Positions 25,822 to 34,880 of a DNA stretch of 64,000 nucleotides are shown here, piece by piece. Below the pieces are notes generated by a model. It was not told the DNA's origin. It saw only the letters and a program-made list of their open reading frames with translations, and did no database searches. The position numbers were made by a program, and so were the translations under genes. The number at the start of each line of letters is the position of its first letter. The stretch's first letter is position 1. The DNA is from Hymenobacter sp. DG25A (GTDB lineage Bacteria; Bacteroidota; Bacteroidia; Cytophagales; Hymenobacteraceae), in NCBI RefSeq assembly GCF_001280305.1, contig NZ_CP012623.1, positions 806,001 to 870,000 on the forward strand, in the 5' to 3' direction.

Positions 25822-27126
25822 TTACCGGACAGTGGAATCAGGACGCTCCAGGGCCTGGCGGGCCAGCACCAGCTCGGTTACATCAAAGGCAAATACCGTG
25901 ATACCGGCTTTTTCTGCGCCCTCCATGAAAAGCTGATAAGTAAAGTTGAGGTAGCTGCGCTGCAGCTGCCCGCTGCCGTCCCGGTCCAGCATAATATCCA
26001 GCTCGTTGCCGACAAAGGCTTCGCCGGTGTTGTAGACATTGTCGAGCAGGCTAATGAACCCTTGCTCTATTACTTCGGGCAGTACTTCAGCTACCGATTT
26101 GCCAATCAGCTGGCGGTGCGGGAACAGCTTCTGGTACTCCGGGTTCACGAACTCGAAGCGGTGCTCCGGCCCGCGCAGAATGCAGATCATGGCCGGGGTC
26201 TGCATAAACAAGTTGTAGAACGTCTCGCGCTGGGTTTCGGCCAGCTGATAGGCCTGGTAGGCCTGGTCGGAGAGTAGGGCCTGCTGCTCGTTGGTTTCCA
26301 GCAGCTCCTGTACCATTTGCTTCTGGTCGTGAATATCGGTGCCGCCGCCTACCCACATGGTAATTTCGTGGCGGGCATTGTAATGGGGCATAGCACGCAT
26401 GAGTACCCAGCGGTACTGGCCATCGTGGCGGCGCAGGCGGTATTCTACCTGGTAGGGCTGACCAGTAGCTACGCTCTCATTCCACTGCTGCTGTACCCGG
26501 GCCTGGTCATCGGGGTGAATGTTATGAATCCACTGGCCATGCAGCTCCGCTTCCAAGGGCCGACCGGTAAACTGCAGCCAGCGGGAGCTGAAAAAGTCCC
26601 GCTCCCCCGTGGGCAGGGCCGTCCAGACCAGAATAGGCAAGGATTCCAGGATAAAGCGGTTGCGCTCCTGCTGCTCAGCCAGCTCCTGCTGCACCAGCTC
26701 GGCGCGGAGCTGGGCGTGGTGCTGCTCAGTTACGTCCTGGGTGCGCTGCAGAATAAACTGCAGTCTGCCTTCGGCATCCAGAATAGGGTAGTGCGTGGCC
26801 TGCCAGTAGAGCTCCTCCAAGCCGCCGCCCTGCTCCTCGGGGCGCTGCAGATCGTAGCGGATGAGCGGCATGACATGGGGCTCCAGATGCTGCCGCACAT
26901 GCGCATGAGATTCCCGGATTACGGCTGCCGATTTCTCGTCCGTGGCCGGATAGGCCTCGAAAAAGGGCTTCCCTATCACCTCTTCCCGCTTTTTCAACGA
27001 TACCGCTTCGTGGTTATCGGTGTTGTCAATGATAGTTGCGTCAGCATTGGGGGCAATGAGCAGGAAGTTCTCCGGCAGGGCGTGAAACAACTCCTGATAA
27101 TTGACGGGAAAAGCAGAAACAGGCAT
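25822..27126 (-). CDS. Triple PAS-domain protein without output domain
   Basis: A 434-residue soluble sensory protein. Three PAS domains are visible: residues ~8-135 (ENFLLIAPNADATIIDNTDNHE...QDVTEQH), ~150-275 (ILESLPILVWTALPTGERDFFSSRWLQFTG...HPDD...GTDIHDQK) and ~305-425 (LFMQTPAMICILRGPEHRFEFVNPEYQKLFPHR...FDVTELV). The chain ends about ten residues after the third PAS with no histidine kinase, GGDEF or DNA-binding domain. The downstream gene encodes a CZB-like protein and may be its partner. No frameshifted kinase remnant is visible after the stop. A TTG-N21-TAGTTTTG promoter lies upstream. Confidence 0.9.
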   Translation of the reverse strand: MPVSAFPVNYQELFHALPENFLLIAPNADATIIDNTDNHEAVSLKKREEVIGKPFFEAYPATDEKSAAVIRESHAHVRQHLEPHVMPLIRYDLQRPEEQGGGLEELYWQATHYPILDAEGRLQFILQRTQDVTEQHHAQLRAELVQQELAEQQERNRFILESLPILVWTALPTGERDFFSSRWLQFTGRPLEAELHGQWIHNIHPDDQARVQQQWNESVATGQPYQVEYRLRRHDGQYRWVLMRAMPHYNARHEITMWVGGGTDIHDQKQMVQELLETNEQQALLSDQAYQAYQLAETQRETFYNLFMQTPAMICILRGPEHRFEFVNPEYQKLFPHRQLIGKSVAEVLPEVIEQGFISLLDNVYNTGEAFVGNELDIMLDRDGSGQLQRSYLNFTYQLFMEGAEKAGITVFAFDVTELVLARQALERPDSTVR

Positions 27127-27157
27127 AACAGTAGTAAAAACAGATTCAAGCGCTCCT

Positions 27158-27189
27158 CAAAACTAACGCGCAAGCAGGCAAAGCTACAA
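27158..27189 (-). promoter_or_regulatory. Promoter of the PAS gene
   Basis: On the minus strand TTG, 21 nt, then TAGTTTTG (seen on the plus strand as CAAAACTA at 27158-27165 and CAA at 27187-27189). It lies 31 bp upstream of the ATG. Confidence 0.6.
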
Positions 27190-27243
27190 CCTGGCTAAGC
27201 CTGGTGAAAGCGTATTCCCAAAAACAATGTAGCTACACAGCTA

Positions 27244-27705
27244 CTACGCCTGGCCGGCCAGGCGTAGCATATGAATATGCGGAATGCCGTCTTCCAGGTA
27301 CCCTTCGCCCACCTGCCGGAAACCAAAGCCCTCATAAAATTCCTGCAGATAACTCTGTGCCCCAATCTGAATGGGCTGCCCGCCCACCAGCGCATCAACG
27401 GCGGCAATAGCTTGGCGTAGTAGCTCGCGGCCCAGCCCAAAGCGCCGGGAGCGCGGGCTGACCACCACCCGCCCAATGCTGGCCTCGGGGTAGCTGATGC
27501 CCGGCCCGAACAGGCGGGCGTAGGCGGCCAGCTCGCCGGCCGGCGTGTAGCCCAGCAAGTGCCAGGCGGCCTGGTCCTGCCCGTCTATGTCCTGAAACGC
27601 ACACGTCTGCTCCACCACAAACACCTCGCTGCGCAGCTGTAGCAGGGCATAGAGTTCGGCCAGGGTAAGTTCGGCAAAGGGTTTGGTGGTCCAGGTAAGG
27701 GTCAT
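27244..27705 (-). CDS. GNAT N-acetyltransferase, ElaA-like
   Basis: A 153-residue acetyltransferase of the ElaA subgroup, acting on an unidentified small molecule or protein with acetyl-CoA. Diagnostic features are the N-terminal LYALLQLRSEVFVVEQTCAFQDIDGQD, the acetyl-CoA-binding GRVVVSPRSRRFGLGRELL and the closing YLQEFYEGFGFRQVGEGYLEDGIPHIHM. The length is normal. A -7 element, TACCTTTG on the minus strand (27729-27736), lies 23 bp upstream of the start. Confidence 0.93.
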   Translation of the reverse strand: MTLTWTTKPFAELTLAELYALLQLRSEVFVVEQTCAFQDIDGQDQAAWHLLGYTPAGELAAYARLFGPGISYPEASIGRVVVSPRSRRFGLGRELLRQAIAAVDALVGGQPIQIGAQSYLQEFYEGFGFRQVGEGYLEDGIPHIHMLRLAGQA

Positions 27706-27834
27706 GGGAAAGCAGGTGAAGTACGCGGCAAAGGTAGGGGTGAGGCGGTTTGCAGCCTGCCGGAGGATTGCCGTAGTTTGAGGGCCGGGGCAAGCCAGGT
27801 ATTAATGGCTTGGTAAAACCCGATTAGCTATAAC

Positions 27835-28788
27835 ATGAAAAGAATCCTACAGGACCACAGCTTTCAGCTCTCTATTATTCTGACGCTGATTTTTATGGGA
27901 ACCGGAGTCGGGTTTTTATTTATGGGGCTTACCAATTACAGCTGGATACTGTTTGTGCTGCTGCCTATTGTGCTGGGTATTTCGATTGGTGCCATGCCGA
28001 ATGGAAAATATACGTTTTGGGGTGCGGTTTTCGCGGCCGTTATTTTCCTGATGGCCATGTATATTCCGGGGCTCTCGGGCCTGCTATGCATTATTATGAC
28101 GCTGCCGATTCTTATTCCGCTTATTTTCCTGGGATACGTTGTTGCGCATCTACTAAAGAAATATAAAGCGCTAAAATCAACCACTAATCTGCCGGTATTG
28201 CTGTTGCCGTTGCTGCCTTTTATGGTTGGCGCGCCGGTAGAATATTTTATGCATCCTCACCAACAGGAAATTGTGGAGGTGCGCACGGAGCAGGTGTATC
28301 CTTATACCCCCGAGCAGGTGTATGACGCCATAAAATCAGTGGATACGCTGGTGGCGGAAAAGCCTTTTCTGATGCAGTTTGATTTGCCCATTCCGGTAAA
28401 ATGTGTCCTGGAAAAAGAAGCAGTAGGTGGCTTGCGCACCTGCTATTTTAAAGCCGGCAGCATGAGCAATGCCGATTTCGGTGGCGGAACCATTGTGGAG
28501 AAAATCACCCAGCTAGAAAAAGCAAAACTGCTGCGAATGGATGTGATTGACTACAATATGGTTGGCCGGAATTGGATTGGTTTTAAAGAAGCAATTTATT
28601 ACTTCGATAAGGTTGGCAAGAATAGCTGCAAGCTCACGCGTGTTACAACATACACCTCCGAATTAACACCCAGATTTTATTGGGAGCCCTTGGAGAAATT
28701 AGGCATTGAGCAGGAACACGCCTATGTGCTCGATAATCTGGCCAATGATCTGAAGCGGAATTACGGTCAGCAAAAGGGCCGGGAATAA
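27835..28788 (+). CDS. Membrane-anchored SRPBCC-like protein
   Basis: A 317-residue protein in two halves. Residues 1-145 hold about five hydrophobic helices (LSIILTLIFMGTGVGFLFMG, ILFVLLPIVLGISIG, and others). Residues ~160-310 form a soluble domain whose pattern (VYPYTPEQVYDAIKSVDTL...GGTIVEKITQLEKAKLLRMDVIDY) looks like an SRPBCC/polyketide-cyclase-type helix-grip fold. Ligand and role are unknown. Its codons are noticeably more AT-rich than those of its neighbours. It stands alone, divergent from the acetyltransferase. Confidence 0.82.
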   Translation: MKRILQDHSFQLSIILTLIFMGTGVGFLFMGLTNYSWILFVLLPIVLGISIGAMPNGKYTFWGAVFAAVIFLMAMYIPGLSGLLCIIMTLPILIPLIFLGYVVAHLLKKYKALKSTTNLPVLLLPLLPFMVGAPVEYFMHPHQQEIVEVRTEQVYPYTPEQVYDAIKSVDTLVAEKPFLMQFDLPIPVKCVLEKEAVGGLRTCYFKAGSMSNADFGGGTIVEKITQLEKAKLLRMDVIDYNMVGRNWIGFKEAIYYFDKVGKNSCKLTRVTTYTSELTPRFYWEPLEKLGIEQEHAYVLDNLANDLKRNYGQQKGRE

Positions 28789-28956
28789 CAGCGGAAGGAA
28801 GAGCAGGCAGAGTAGATTCCATTTCTTTTCCAACACAGCATCCCGCTTGCTCCGGCAAACCCACGCTTCATCCTACTCATTCTACACTTCAGCAACCTAA
28901 AATTTCATCGGCGGTAGCAGCCGGGCACCTTTGGCCCATACTTCTACCGCTACCCG

Positions 28957-31179
28957 ATGAAACGACTGCTACCCCTGCTGCTCCTGCTGGCCGTCACGCT
29001 GCAACTGGCCGCCCAAACGCCTACCACGCTCAGTGGCACCGTGCATGACAACGCCGGCCACCCGCTGCCCGGCGTGAATGTGTTTCTCAAAACCACCTTC
29101 GATGGAGCCAGCACCGATTCGCTGGGCCGCTTCCGCTTCAGCACCCGCCAGACTGGCTCCTTGCCGCTGGTAGCCACGCTGCTGGGATATCAGCTGCAGG
29201 AGCAGGTGGTCACGCTGAACGGCAGCCCCCGGCAGCTGGCCCTGGTGCTCAAGCCCGTGCGCAACCAGCTCGGCGACGTGGTTATCACCTCCGGTACTTT
29301 CGACGCCAGTGATGACAAGCGTAAAACGGTGTTTTCGGCGCGGGATGTAGTCACCACGGCCGGCGCCTCGGCCGATGTGGCGGGCGCTTTTAATACCATG
29401 CCCGGCACCACGCGCAACGGGGAAGAGGGCAAGCTGTTTGTGCGCGGCGGCGCGGCCGGCGAAACTCGCCAGTACCTGGATGGCGTGCCGCTGCAAAGTC
29501 CCTACAATGCGGCTGTTTCAGGCATGCCGGCCCGGGGGCGTTTCTCACCCATGCTTTTCAAAGGCATGGCTTTCAGCACCGGCGGCTACTCGGCGGAGTA
29601 CGGGCAGGCATTGTCGGCGGTGGTAGCGCTGAACTCCGAGGACCTGGCGCCGGAAACGCAGACGGGTATTTCGCTCTTTTCATTGGGTGGGGTGAGCCTG
29701 TCGCATCAGCAGCGCTTCGAGCGGTCCTCGGTAGCCGTTACCGGCGACTACATGAACATGCGGCCCTATTTTGGGCTGGTGCCCCAGCGCATGCTCCGGA
29801 CTTATGAGTCGGGTGGGGGCTCGGTAGCTTTGCGGCAGAAAACCGGCAGTATGGGCATCCTGAAGGCCTACGGAGCTTTCACCAAACAGCACATTGAAGC
29901 CCTGCAGCCCGATGCCGAATGGGAGGGAGGCCGCCCCGTAGGGCTGCGCGCCGGCAACGCTTACATGAACACCACGTTCCGCAGCGCGGTGGTGCGGGGC
30001 TGGTCGGTGCAAACCGGCGTGGCCGCCACCCGCGACCAGCAAACTGCTCGCGTAGCTACGCAGGAAGCGGCCGGCCAGGAAATGCGTGAGCTGGAGCAGT
30101 CGGTGGTCAGCCGGCTGGTGCTCACCAACGACTCGGCCAGTGCCTACTGGAACCTGAAGCTGGGCATGGAAGGTCTGCTACAGCATAATGAGCAGCGCTA
30201 CCTGGCGGCTCAGCGGGATACTGCCTTTCAGGTGCAGGAGCAGCGCGCCGCGGGCTTCGCCGAGTCGGATATTGCCTTTAGTAACCGGCTGGTGGGGCGC
30301 GTGGGAGGCCGGGTGGAGTACTCAGGGGTTCTGCACCGCTGGAATGCCGCGCCGCGCCTGGCCCTGGCGTATCAGCTGAATGAAAAAACGCAGCTTTCGG
30401 GAGCGTTTGGCTATTTCTACCAGAACCCGGCTACTGATTTGCTGTTGCGGGCCGCCCAGCCAGGCCAACTCCGCTTTGAGCGCGCCCGCCACTGGCAGCT
30501 TACCTATTTCCGCAGCTATGCCAACCGCACGCTGCGCGTGGAGGCCTACGCCAAAGCCTACGCCCAGCTGGTGCGCTACAACCCCAGCGCCACCCCCAAC
30601 CCACTCACGCCCTTCGACCCGGCCACCTACCGCAGCACCGGCACGGGCTACGCCCGCGGCCTGGACGTGCTGTGGCGCGATAAAAAATCCATCAAAAACG
30701 GCGACTACTGGATTAGCTACGGGTTTCTGGATACCCGCCGCCAGCAGCGCCAGGACCCCGTGCTGGCCGTGCCCACCTTCGCCGCCCGGCACAACCTCTC
30801 GCTGGTAGGCAAATACTGGCTGAGCAAAGCCCACACGCTGGTGGGTGCCACCTACACTTACAACAGTCCGCGTGCATACTTCAACCCCAATAGCCCCGAG
30901 GGCTACAACCAGGGCCGGCTTCCCAGCTTCCAGGATTTCAGCCTGAATGCCAGCTACGTGACCACGCTGTGGAAGAACTTCACCATTGTGCATGTCTCGT
31001 GCACCAATGTGCTGGGGCGGCAGAATGTGTATGGCTACCGCTATGCCTCCACCAAAGACGCCAGCGGTCAGTACGCCAGCGTGGCCGTCATGCCCTCGGC
31101 CCCGCGCATGGTGTTCGTAGCCCTGCTGATTTCCATCAACAAAAAGCGCCCCGCCAATACCGACGAGGCTCCCGAATAA
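28957..31179 (+). CDS. TonB-dependent receptor with carboxypeptidase-like N-domain
   Basis: An outer-membrane receptor of 740 residues that takes up a ligand using TonB energy. A signal peptide (MKRLLPLLLLLAVTLQLAAQ) is followed by a CarboxypepD_reg-like domain (GTVHDNAGHPLPGVNVFLKTT...SLGRFRFST, about 25-100). A plug follows (TMPGTTRNGEEGKLFVRGGAAGETRQYLDGVPLQSPY), then a 22-strand-type barrel to the C-terminus. No SusD partner follows, so it is more like a peptide, siderophore or metal receptor than a SusC. The next gene encodes a small secreted TPR-like protein. A CACCTTTG element lies at 28926-28933. Confidence 0.93.
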   Translation: MKRLLPLLLLLAVTLQLAAQTPTTLSGTVHDNAGHPLPGVNVFLKTTFDGASTDSLGRFRFSTRQTGSLPLVATLLGYQLQEQVVTLNGSPRQLALVLKPVRNQLGDVVITSGTFDASDDKRKTVFSARDVVTTAGASADVAGAFNTMPGTTRNGEEGKLFVRGGAAGETRQYLDGVPLQSPYNAAVSGMPARGRFSPMLFKGMAFSTGGYSAEYGQALSAVVALNSEDLAPETQTGISLFSLGGVSLSHQQRFERSSVAVTGDYMNMRPYFGLVPQRMLRTYESGGGSVALRQKTGSMGILKAYGAFTKQHIEALQPDAEWEGGRPVGLRAGNAYMNTTFRSAVVRGWSVQTGVAATRDQQTARVATQEAAGQEMRELEQSVVSRLVLTNDSASAYWNLKLGMEGLLQHNEQRYLAAQRDTAFQVQEQRAAGFAESDIAFSNRLVGRVGGRVEYSGVLHRWNAAPRLALAYQLNEKTQLSGAFGYFYQNPATDLLLRAAQPGQLRFERARHWQLTYFRSYANRTLRVEAYAKAYAQLVRYNPSATPNPLTPFDPATYRSTGTGYARGLDVLWRDKKSIKNGDYWISYGFLDTRRQQRQDPVLAVPTFAARHNLSLVGKYWLSKAHTLVGATYTYNSPRAYFNPNSPEGYNQGRLPSFQDFSLNASYVTTLWKNFTIVHVSCTNVLGRQNVYGYRYASTKDASGQYASVAVMPSAPRMVFVALLISINKKRPANTDEAPE

Positions 31180-31318
31180 CAGCCGCCGCTTTCAACACTT
31201 CATCCGGCTTATCCTACGCTTCAGCCACTTTTAGTTTCGGGCCGATGGGCTACCGACCACTTTTACAGCATACTCTTTCACTTCCTCCCAAACCAATCAT
31301 TCTAACTTTTCTACTGCC

Positions 31319-32029
31319 ATGAAAAACACCCTGCTTGTCCTCGCCCTCGCTGCCTGCTCATTCTCCGCCGCCGCTCAACCGTCGGCCGCTAAAGCCCCGG
31401 CCGCTGCTACGGCCGCCCCGGCCGGCTATACCGAGATGATGGCCGCCACTATTGCGGAGCTCAACAGCACCGGCGACCCGGCCAAACTCCTGGAAATTGC
31501 CAGCAAGTTTGAGCGGGCCGCCGCCGCTGCCCCCACTGATTGGCTACCCCAGTACTATCAGGCCTACGGCCGCATGCTGGCCTGCTTCACCAGCAAAGAA
31601 GACGGTGACGTGAAAGACAAATACCTGGATCAAGCGGAGGCTTCCTTGGCGCAGGCCCGCAAGCTGGGCGGCGACGAATCGGAGCTGTTGGTGCTGCAGG
31701 CCTATATCTATCAGGCCCGCCTGGGTATTTCGCCCATGGCCCGTTCAGGCAAGTATTCCCGCATGGTAATGGAGGTCTTGGAGCAGGCCAAAGCGCTGAA
31801 CCCGGCCAACCCACGCATCTATCTGGTGCAGGGGAATAACCTCCATTTTACGCCCAAAATGTTTGGTGGCGGTCCCGAGGTGGCCAAGCCTGTGTTTGAA
31901 GAAGGGAAAGCCCGGTTTGCTGCTTTTAAGCCCGCCAACAGCCTGTCACCCAACTGGGGCGAAAGACAATTGCTCGGCCGCCTGAAGGCCTATGAGCAGG
32001 CAAGCCCCACGCAGGCCACTACGAAGTAA
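31319..32029 (+). CDS. Secreted TPR-like protein
   Basis: A 236-residue exported protein with signal peptide MKNTLLVLALAACSFSAAAQ followed by an Ala/Pro-rich linker. The mature part is helical with TPR-like pairs (LDQAEASLAQARKLGGDESELLVLQAYIYQARL, VLEQAKALNPANPRIYLVQGNNLHFTP). It follows a TonB-dependent receptor by 139 bp on the same strand and may work with it in the periplasm. No enzymatic motif is visible. A strong terminator follows. Confidence 0.85.
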   Translation: MKNTLLVLALAACSFSAAAQPSAAKAPAAATAAPAGYTEMMAATIAELNSTGDPAKLLEIASKFERAAAAAPTDWLPQYYQAYGRMLACFTSKEDGDVKDKYLDQAEASLAQARKLGGDESELLVLQAYIYQARLGISPMARSGKYSRMVMEVLEQAKALNPANPRIYLVQGNNLHFTPKMFGGGPEVAKPVFEEGKARFAAFKPANSLSPNWGERQLLGRLKAYEQASPTQATTK

Positions 32030-32032
32030 ATA

Positions 32033-32073
32033 CCAAACAAGCCCTGCGAAGAACTTTCGCAGGGCTTGTTTGG
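32033..32073 (+). terminator. Terminator after TPR-like gene
   Basis: A perfect 18-bp inverted repeat (CCAAACAAGCCCTGCGAA at 32033-32050, complement 32056-32073) with a 5-nt loop, 3 bp after the stop. The 3' arm contains a T-rich stretch. Confidence 0.88.
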
Positions 32074-32253
32074 CTTGCGGCCGATGAAACCCAGAGGGCC
32101 TTTTCGGCCGAAGCTGGTGGCTTCATCCATTTCATAAAGCAGTTACTTGCCAGGAGTTATGCTGTTTCCGGCGTGCTCTACGGTTTATCCTCACTTTCAG
32201 CCTGTATCTTGCCGGGCCTGCCCGGCCGCCACGGGCTCTGGCCGGTTTTCATT

Positions 32254-33342
32254 ATGTCTGCTTCTGCTTTGCCTCTGCCTGAAACTACGTTGCCACCCCT
32301 GCTTGCTCCGCGTACCTGGCTGCGCGTGCTGATGATGTTGCTCCTGTTATCAGTAGTTATCACGGCATTTTCCTGTACCCAGTGTTGGGGAGACTGGGAG
32401 CGGCTGCTGATTACCTTCATCATCACCTTTGCCTACAGTACCGGGTTGTGGCTCACTAATGGCTTTGCCGTAGATTGGCTGAACCGCTATGCCAGCTGGA
32501 AAGAAAGCCTGACCAGGCGGCTGGTGCTCACGTTGCTGGTATCGTTAGGGGGCTCGTTGCTGGTTATTGTGGCCATTAACGCGGCGTGGCGGATAATTCT
32601 GATGGACGCTACCCTGGCCTCCCTGGTATCAAAGCCAGAATGGAGTGGGTACGCTTTCCCTTTGCTGATTACCGTTATCTGCTCGCTGATCATGCACAGC
32701 CGCTCCTTTTTGCTGAGCTGGCGCGAAGCCCTGGTGCGCAACGAGCGGCTGCAGAAGGAAATGGCCCAGGCTGAAGCCGAAACCCTGCGCCAGCAGCTGG
32801 ACCCGCACTTTCTCTTTAACTCCCTGAACGCCCTTACCTCCCTGGTGGAAGAGCAGCCGCAGCTGGCCGTGCGGTTTATCCGGCAGCTCTCGCAGGTGTA
32901 CCGCTACGTGCTGGCTGCCCGCGGGCGGGAGGTGGTTTCGCTGCGCGATGAGCTGGAATTTGCCAAGTCCTTTCTGTTTCTGCAGCGCATCCGCTACGGC
33001 GAGGCCCTGCAGGTAACGCTGCCCCCGCTGAGCAGCATTTCGCCCCAGGCCGTGGTGCCACCGCTCAGCCTGCAGCTGCTCCTGGAAAATGCGCTGAAGC
33101 ACAACGTGGCCACTTCCAGCCAGCCTCTGCAGGTGGCTATTGAGCTGGATGAAGCCGGGCGGCACCTGCGCGTACGAAACTCCCTGCGCCCGCGCCGGGT
33201 AGCGCCAGGGGAGTGTGCGGGCATCGGCCTGCCCAATCTCACGGGCCGCTACCGCCACCTCACTACAGAGCCCGTGCAGATAGTCCGCAGCGACACCGAA
33301 TTTGTGGTCACCTTACCCGTGCTGGAACTCACTACGGCCTGA
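32254..33342 (+). CDS. LytS-type sensor histidine kinase
   Basis: A 362-residue inner-membrane kinase. Four hydrophobic helices occupy residues ~20-150. The His_kinase (PF06580-type) domain starts with LRQQLDPHFLFNSLNAL, where H185 is the phospho-acceptor. An HATPase-like segment follows with LQLLLENALKHNVA (N box) and GIGLPNLTGRY (G box). There is no PAS or periplasmic sensor domain, so any signal is sensed through the membrane helices. I start at ATG 32254 (MSASALPLPE) rather than an earlier frame extension. The partner LytTR regulator begins 10 bp after the stop. Confidence 0.94.
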   Translation: MSASALPLPETTLPPLLAPRTWLRVLMMLLLLSVVITAFSCTQCWGDWERLLITFIITFAYSTGLWLTNGFAVDWLNRYASWKESLTRRLVLTLLVSLGGSLLVIVAINAAWRIILMDATLASLVSKPEWSGYAFPLLITVICSLIMHSRSFLLSWREALVRNERLQKEMAQAEAETLRQQLDPHFLFNSLNALTSLVEEQPQLAVRFIRQLSQVYRYVLAARGREVVSLRDELEFAKSFLFLQRIRYGEALQVTLPPLSSISPQAVVPPLSLQLLLENALKHNVATSSQPLQVAIELDEAGRHLRVRNSLRPRRVAPGECAGIGLPNLTGRYRHLTTEPVQIVRSDTEFVVTLPVLELTTA

Positions 33343-33352
33343 TTTCTACCCC

Positions 33353-34141
33353 ATGAATGCTTTCATCATTGAAGATGAGCCCCTGGCAGCCCGCCGCCTC
33401 ACCGACCTGCTGCGCCGTCAGGAGCAACCCGTAAACGTGCTGGCCACAGCCGATACCGTAGAGGCCGCCGTGGTGCTGCTGGAAACCGCCTCCACGCCGC
33501 CCGATGTGCTGTTTCTGGACATTCACCTGGCTGATGGCCTGAGCTTCGAGCTGTTTGAAAAAACGCCGGTGCGCTGCCCGGTCATCTTCACCACCGCCTA
33601 TGATCAGTACGCCCTGCGGGCCTTCAAGGTGAACAGCATTGACTACCTGCTCAAGCCTATTGATGCCGAAGAACTGGGCGCCGCCCTGCAAAAGCTGCGC
33701 AGCCTGCGCGGGGCCTCATCCGCAGCTGCTCCGGCTCCCGTCTTCGATGCGGCCTTGCTTACGCAGGTACTACAGCAGCTGCAGCCCCAACAGCAGCAGT
33801 ACAAAAAGCAGTTTGTAGTGAAGGTGGGCGAGCATCTGAAGGTGATTCCCGTGGAGCAGATCAGCTACTTCTTCAGCCAGGAAAAAGCCACCTTCCTGCA
33901 AACCCGCGAAAGCCGCCGCTTTGTGCTGGACCAAACCCTGGAGCAGCTGGAAAAGCTGCTGGACCCCCGCCAGTTTTTCCGCCTGAACCGGGCGTATTTC
34001 GTGCAGCACGATGCCATTCAGGACATCATTCATTACACCAATAGCCGCCTGAAAACCACCCTGAAGCCCGCCAGCCCCGAGGGCGACGTGCTGGTAAGCC
34101 GGGAGCGGGTACCCGCGTTCCGGGCCTGGCTGGAGCGGTAG
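33353..34141 (+). CDS. LytTR-family response regulator
   Basis: A 262-residue regulator. The receiver has the acidic pair ED at 7-8, phospho-acceptor D56 (VLFLDIHLADG), FTTAYDQYALRAF and the lysine of YLLKPI. A linker rich in Ala and Gln precedes the LytTR DNA-binding domain (about residues 160-262; FVVKVGEHLKVIPVEQISYF, FRLNRAYFV). It starts 10 bp after the LytS-type kinase, so they form a two-component pair. Target genes are not evident from the neighbourhood. Confidence 0.94.
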   Translation: MNAFIIEDEPLAARRLTDLLRRQEQPVNVLATADTVEAAVVLLETASTPPDVLFLDIHLADGLSFELFEKTPVRCPVIFTTAYDQYALRAFKVNSIDYLLKPIDAEELGAALQKLRSLRGASSAAAPAPVFDAALLTQVLQQLQPQQQQYKKQFVVKVGEHLKVIPVEQISYFFSQEKATFLQTRESRRFVLDQTLEQLEKLLDPRQFFRLNRAYFVQHDAIQDIIHYTNSRLKTTLKPASPEGDVLVSRERVPAFRAWLER

Positions 34142-34156
34142 CGCCCGGGCGCCCAC

Positions 34157-34792
34157 CTAGCCGAGCCCGTCCAGCTCCCGCTGAAATGCTTCCAGAAACA
34201 GGCCTACGTGGTAGCCATCGGCCAAGCCGTGGTGTACGTTTACGGCTACGGGCATGAGCAGCTTCTCGCACTCGCGGCGGTAGCGGCCTACGGATATTTT
34301 CGGGACGCTGTCGGGGTAGGCAAAGTGGCGGGCGTGGGTGAGGCCGGTGAAGGCAATCCAGGGAATGGCCGAGAAGTGAATGACATCGGGCCGGGCGGCG
34401 GAGTCGCTCAGCCGCAGGCCGGTTGAATCGGCCACCGCTTCCATTTCCTGCCGCAGACCCCCGGTAAATGCGGCCAAGGACTCGGCGTAGGGTACAAAGG
34501 AAAAGGCGAAGGTGTTGTCGGCGCGGGTGAGGGTGGCGGAAACGTGAATCTGGTCATACAGATACACTTGGCCCTCTTCTATGCGGTAGCGCATAGCTTC
34601 TACCTGGTTCACTGCTTTGAGGGCAGCGTGCAGGTAGTGCTGAAAAAACGACTCGCCGGCGGCCTTGGCGCGCTGGTAGGCGCGGGCCCCATCTACCTCG
34701 GCCACCACCCCAAAAAAGGGCTCATTGAAGGCGGAGAAAAAGGCGAAATGCTCGCGGCGGTTCCAGGTAGAAAGATCAATCGGCTGCTTCAT
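34157..34792 (-). CDS. CatA-like O-acetyltransferase
   Basis: A 211-residue protein of the chloramphenicol acetyltransferase fold, starting at ATG 34792 (MKQPIDLSTWNRREHFAFF, the usual family opening). The catalytic motif HHGLADGYH is present near residue 187, with H188 as the base and the following Asp in DG. Chromosomal relatives in Bacteroidota are common, and many are not proven to give chloramphenicol resistance, so resistance should not be assumed. It is divergent from the HAD hydrolase gene and convergent with the LytTR regulator 15 bp away. Confidence 0.9.
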   Translation of the reverse strand: MKQPIDLSTWNRREHFAFFSAFNEPFFGVVAEVDGARAYQRAKAAGESFFQHYLHAALKAVNQVEAMRYRIEEGQVYLYDQIHVSATLTRADNTFAFSFVPYAESLAAFTGGLRQEMEAVADSTGLRLSDSAARPDVIHFSAIPWIAFTGLTHARHFAYPDSVPKISVGRYRRECEKLLMPVAVNVHHGLADGYHVGLFLEAFQRELDGLG

Positions 34793-34807
34793 GGGCGGCA
34801 AGTTCGG

Positions 34808-34815
34808 TAACTTTG
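34808..34815 (+). promoter_or_regulatory. Promoter -7 element TAACTTTG
   Basis: An exact TAnnTTTG match in the divergent region, 65 bp before the HAD gene ATG. No clear -33 TTG is found at normal spacing. Confidence 0.5.
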
Positions 34816-34880
34816 CGGGCCTTTTCTGCCCGTTCAGCTGCCAAAATGCAGCCGGCCGGGCCACTTTATCTGCTTTCCGT

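Noticed and set aside
25822..27126. Truncated histidine kinase (frameshift after PAS domains)
   Set aside because: No kinase-like sequence (H box, N box, G box) is visible in any frame after the stop; the next gene is a small separate ORF with its own start.
34157..34792. Acquired chloramphenicol-resistance gene
   Set aside because: The gene has local base composition, no mobile element beside it and belongs to a broad chromosomal family, so acquired resistance is not supported.
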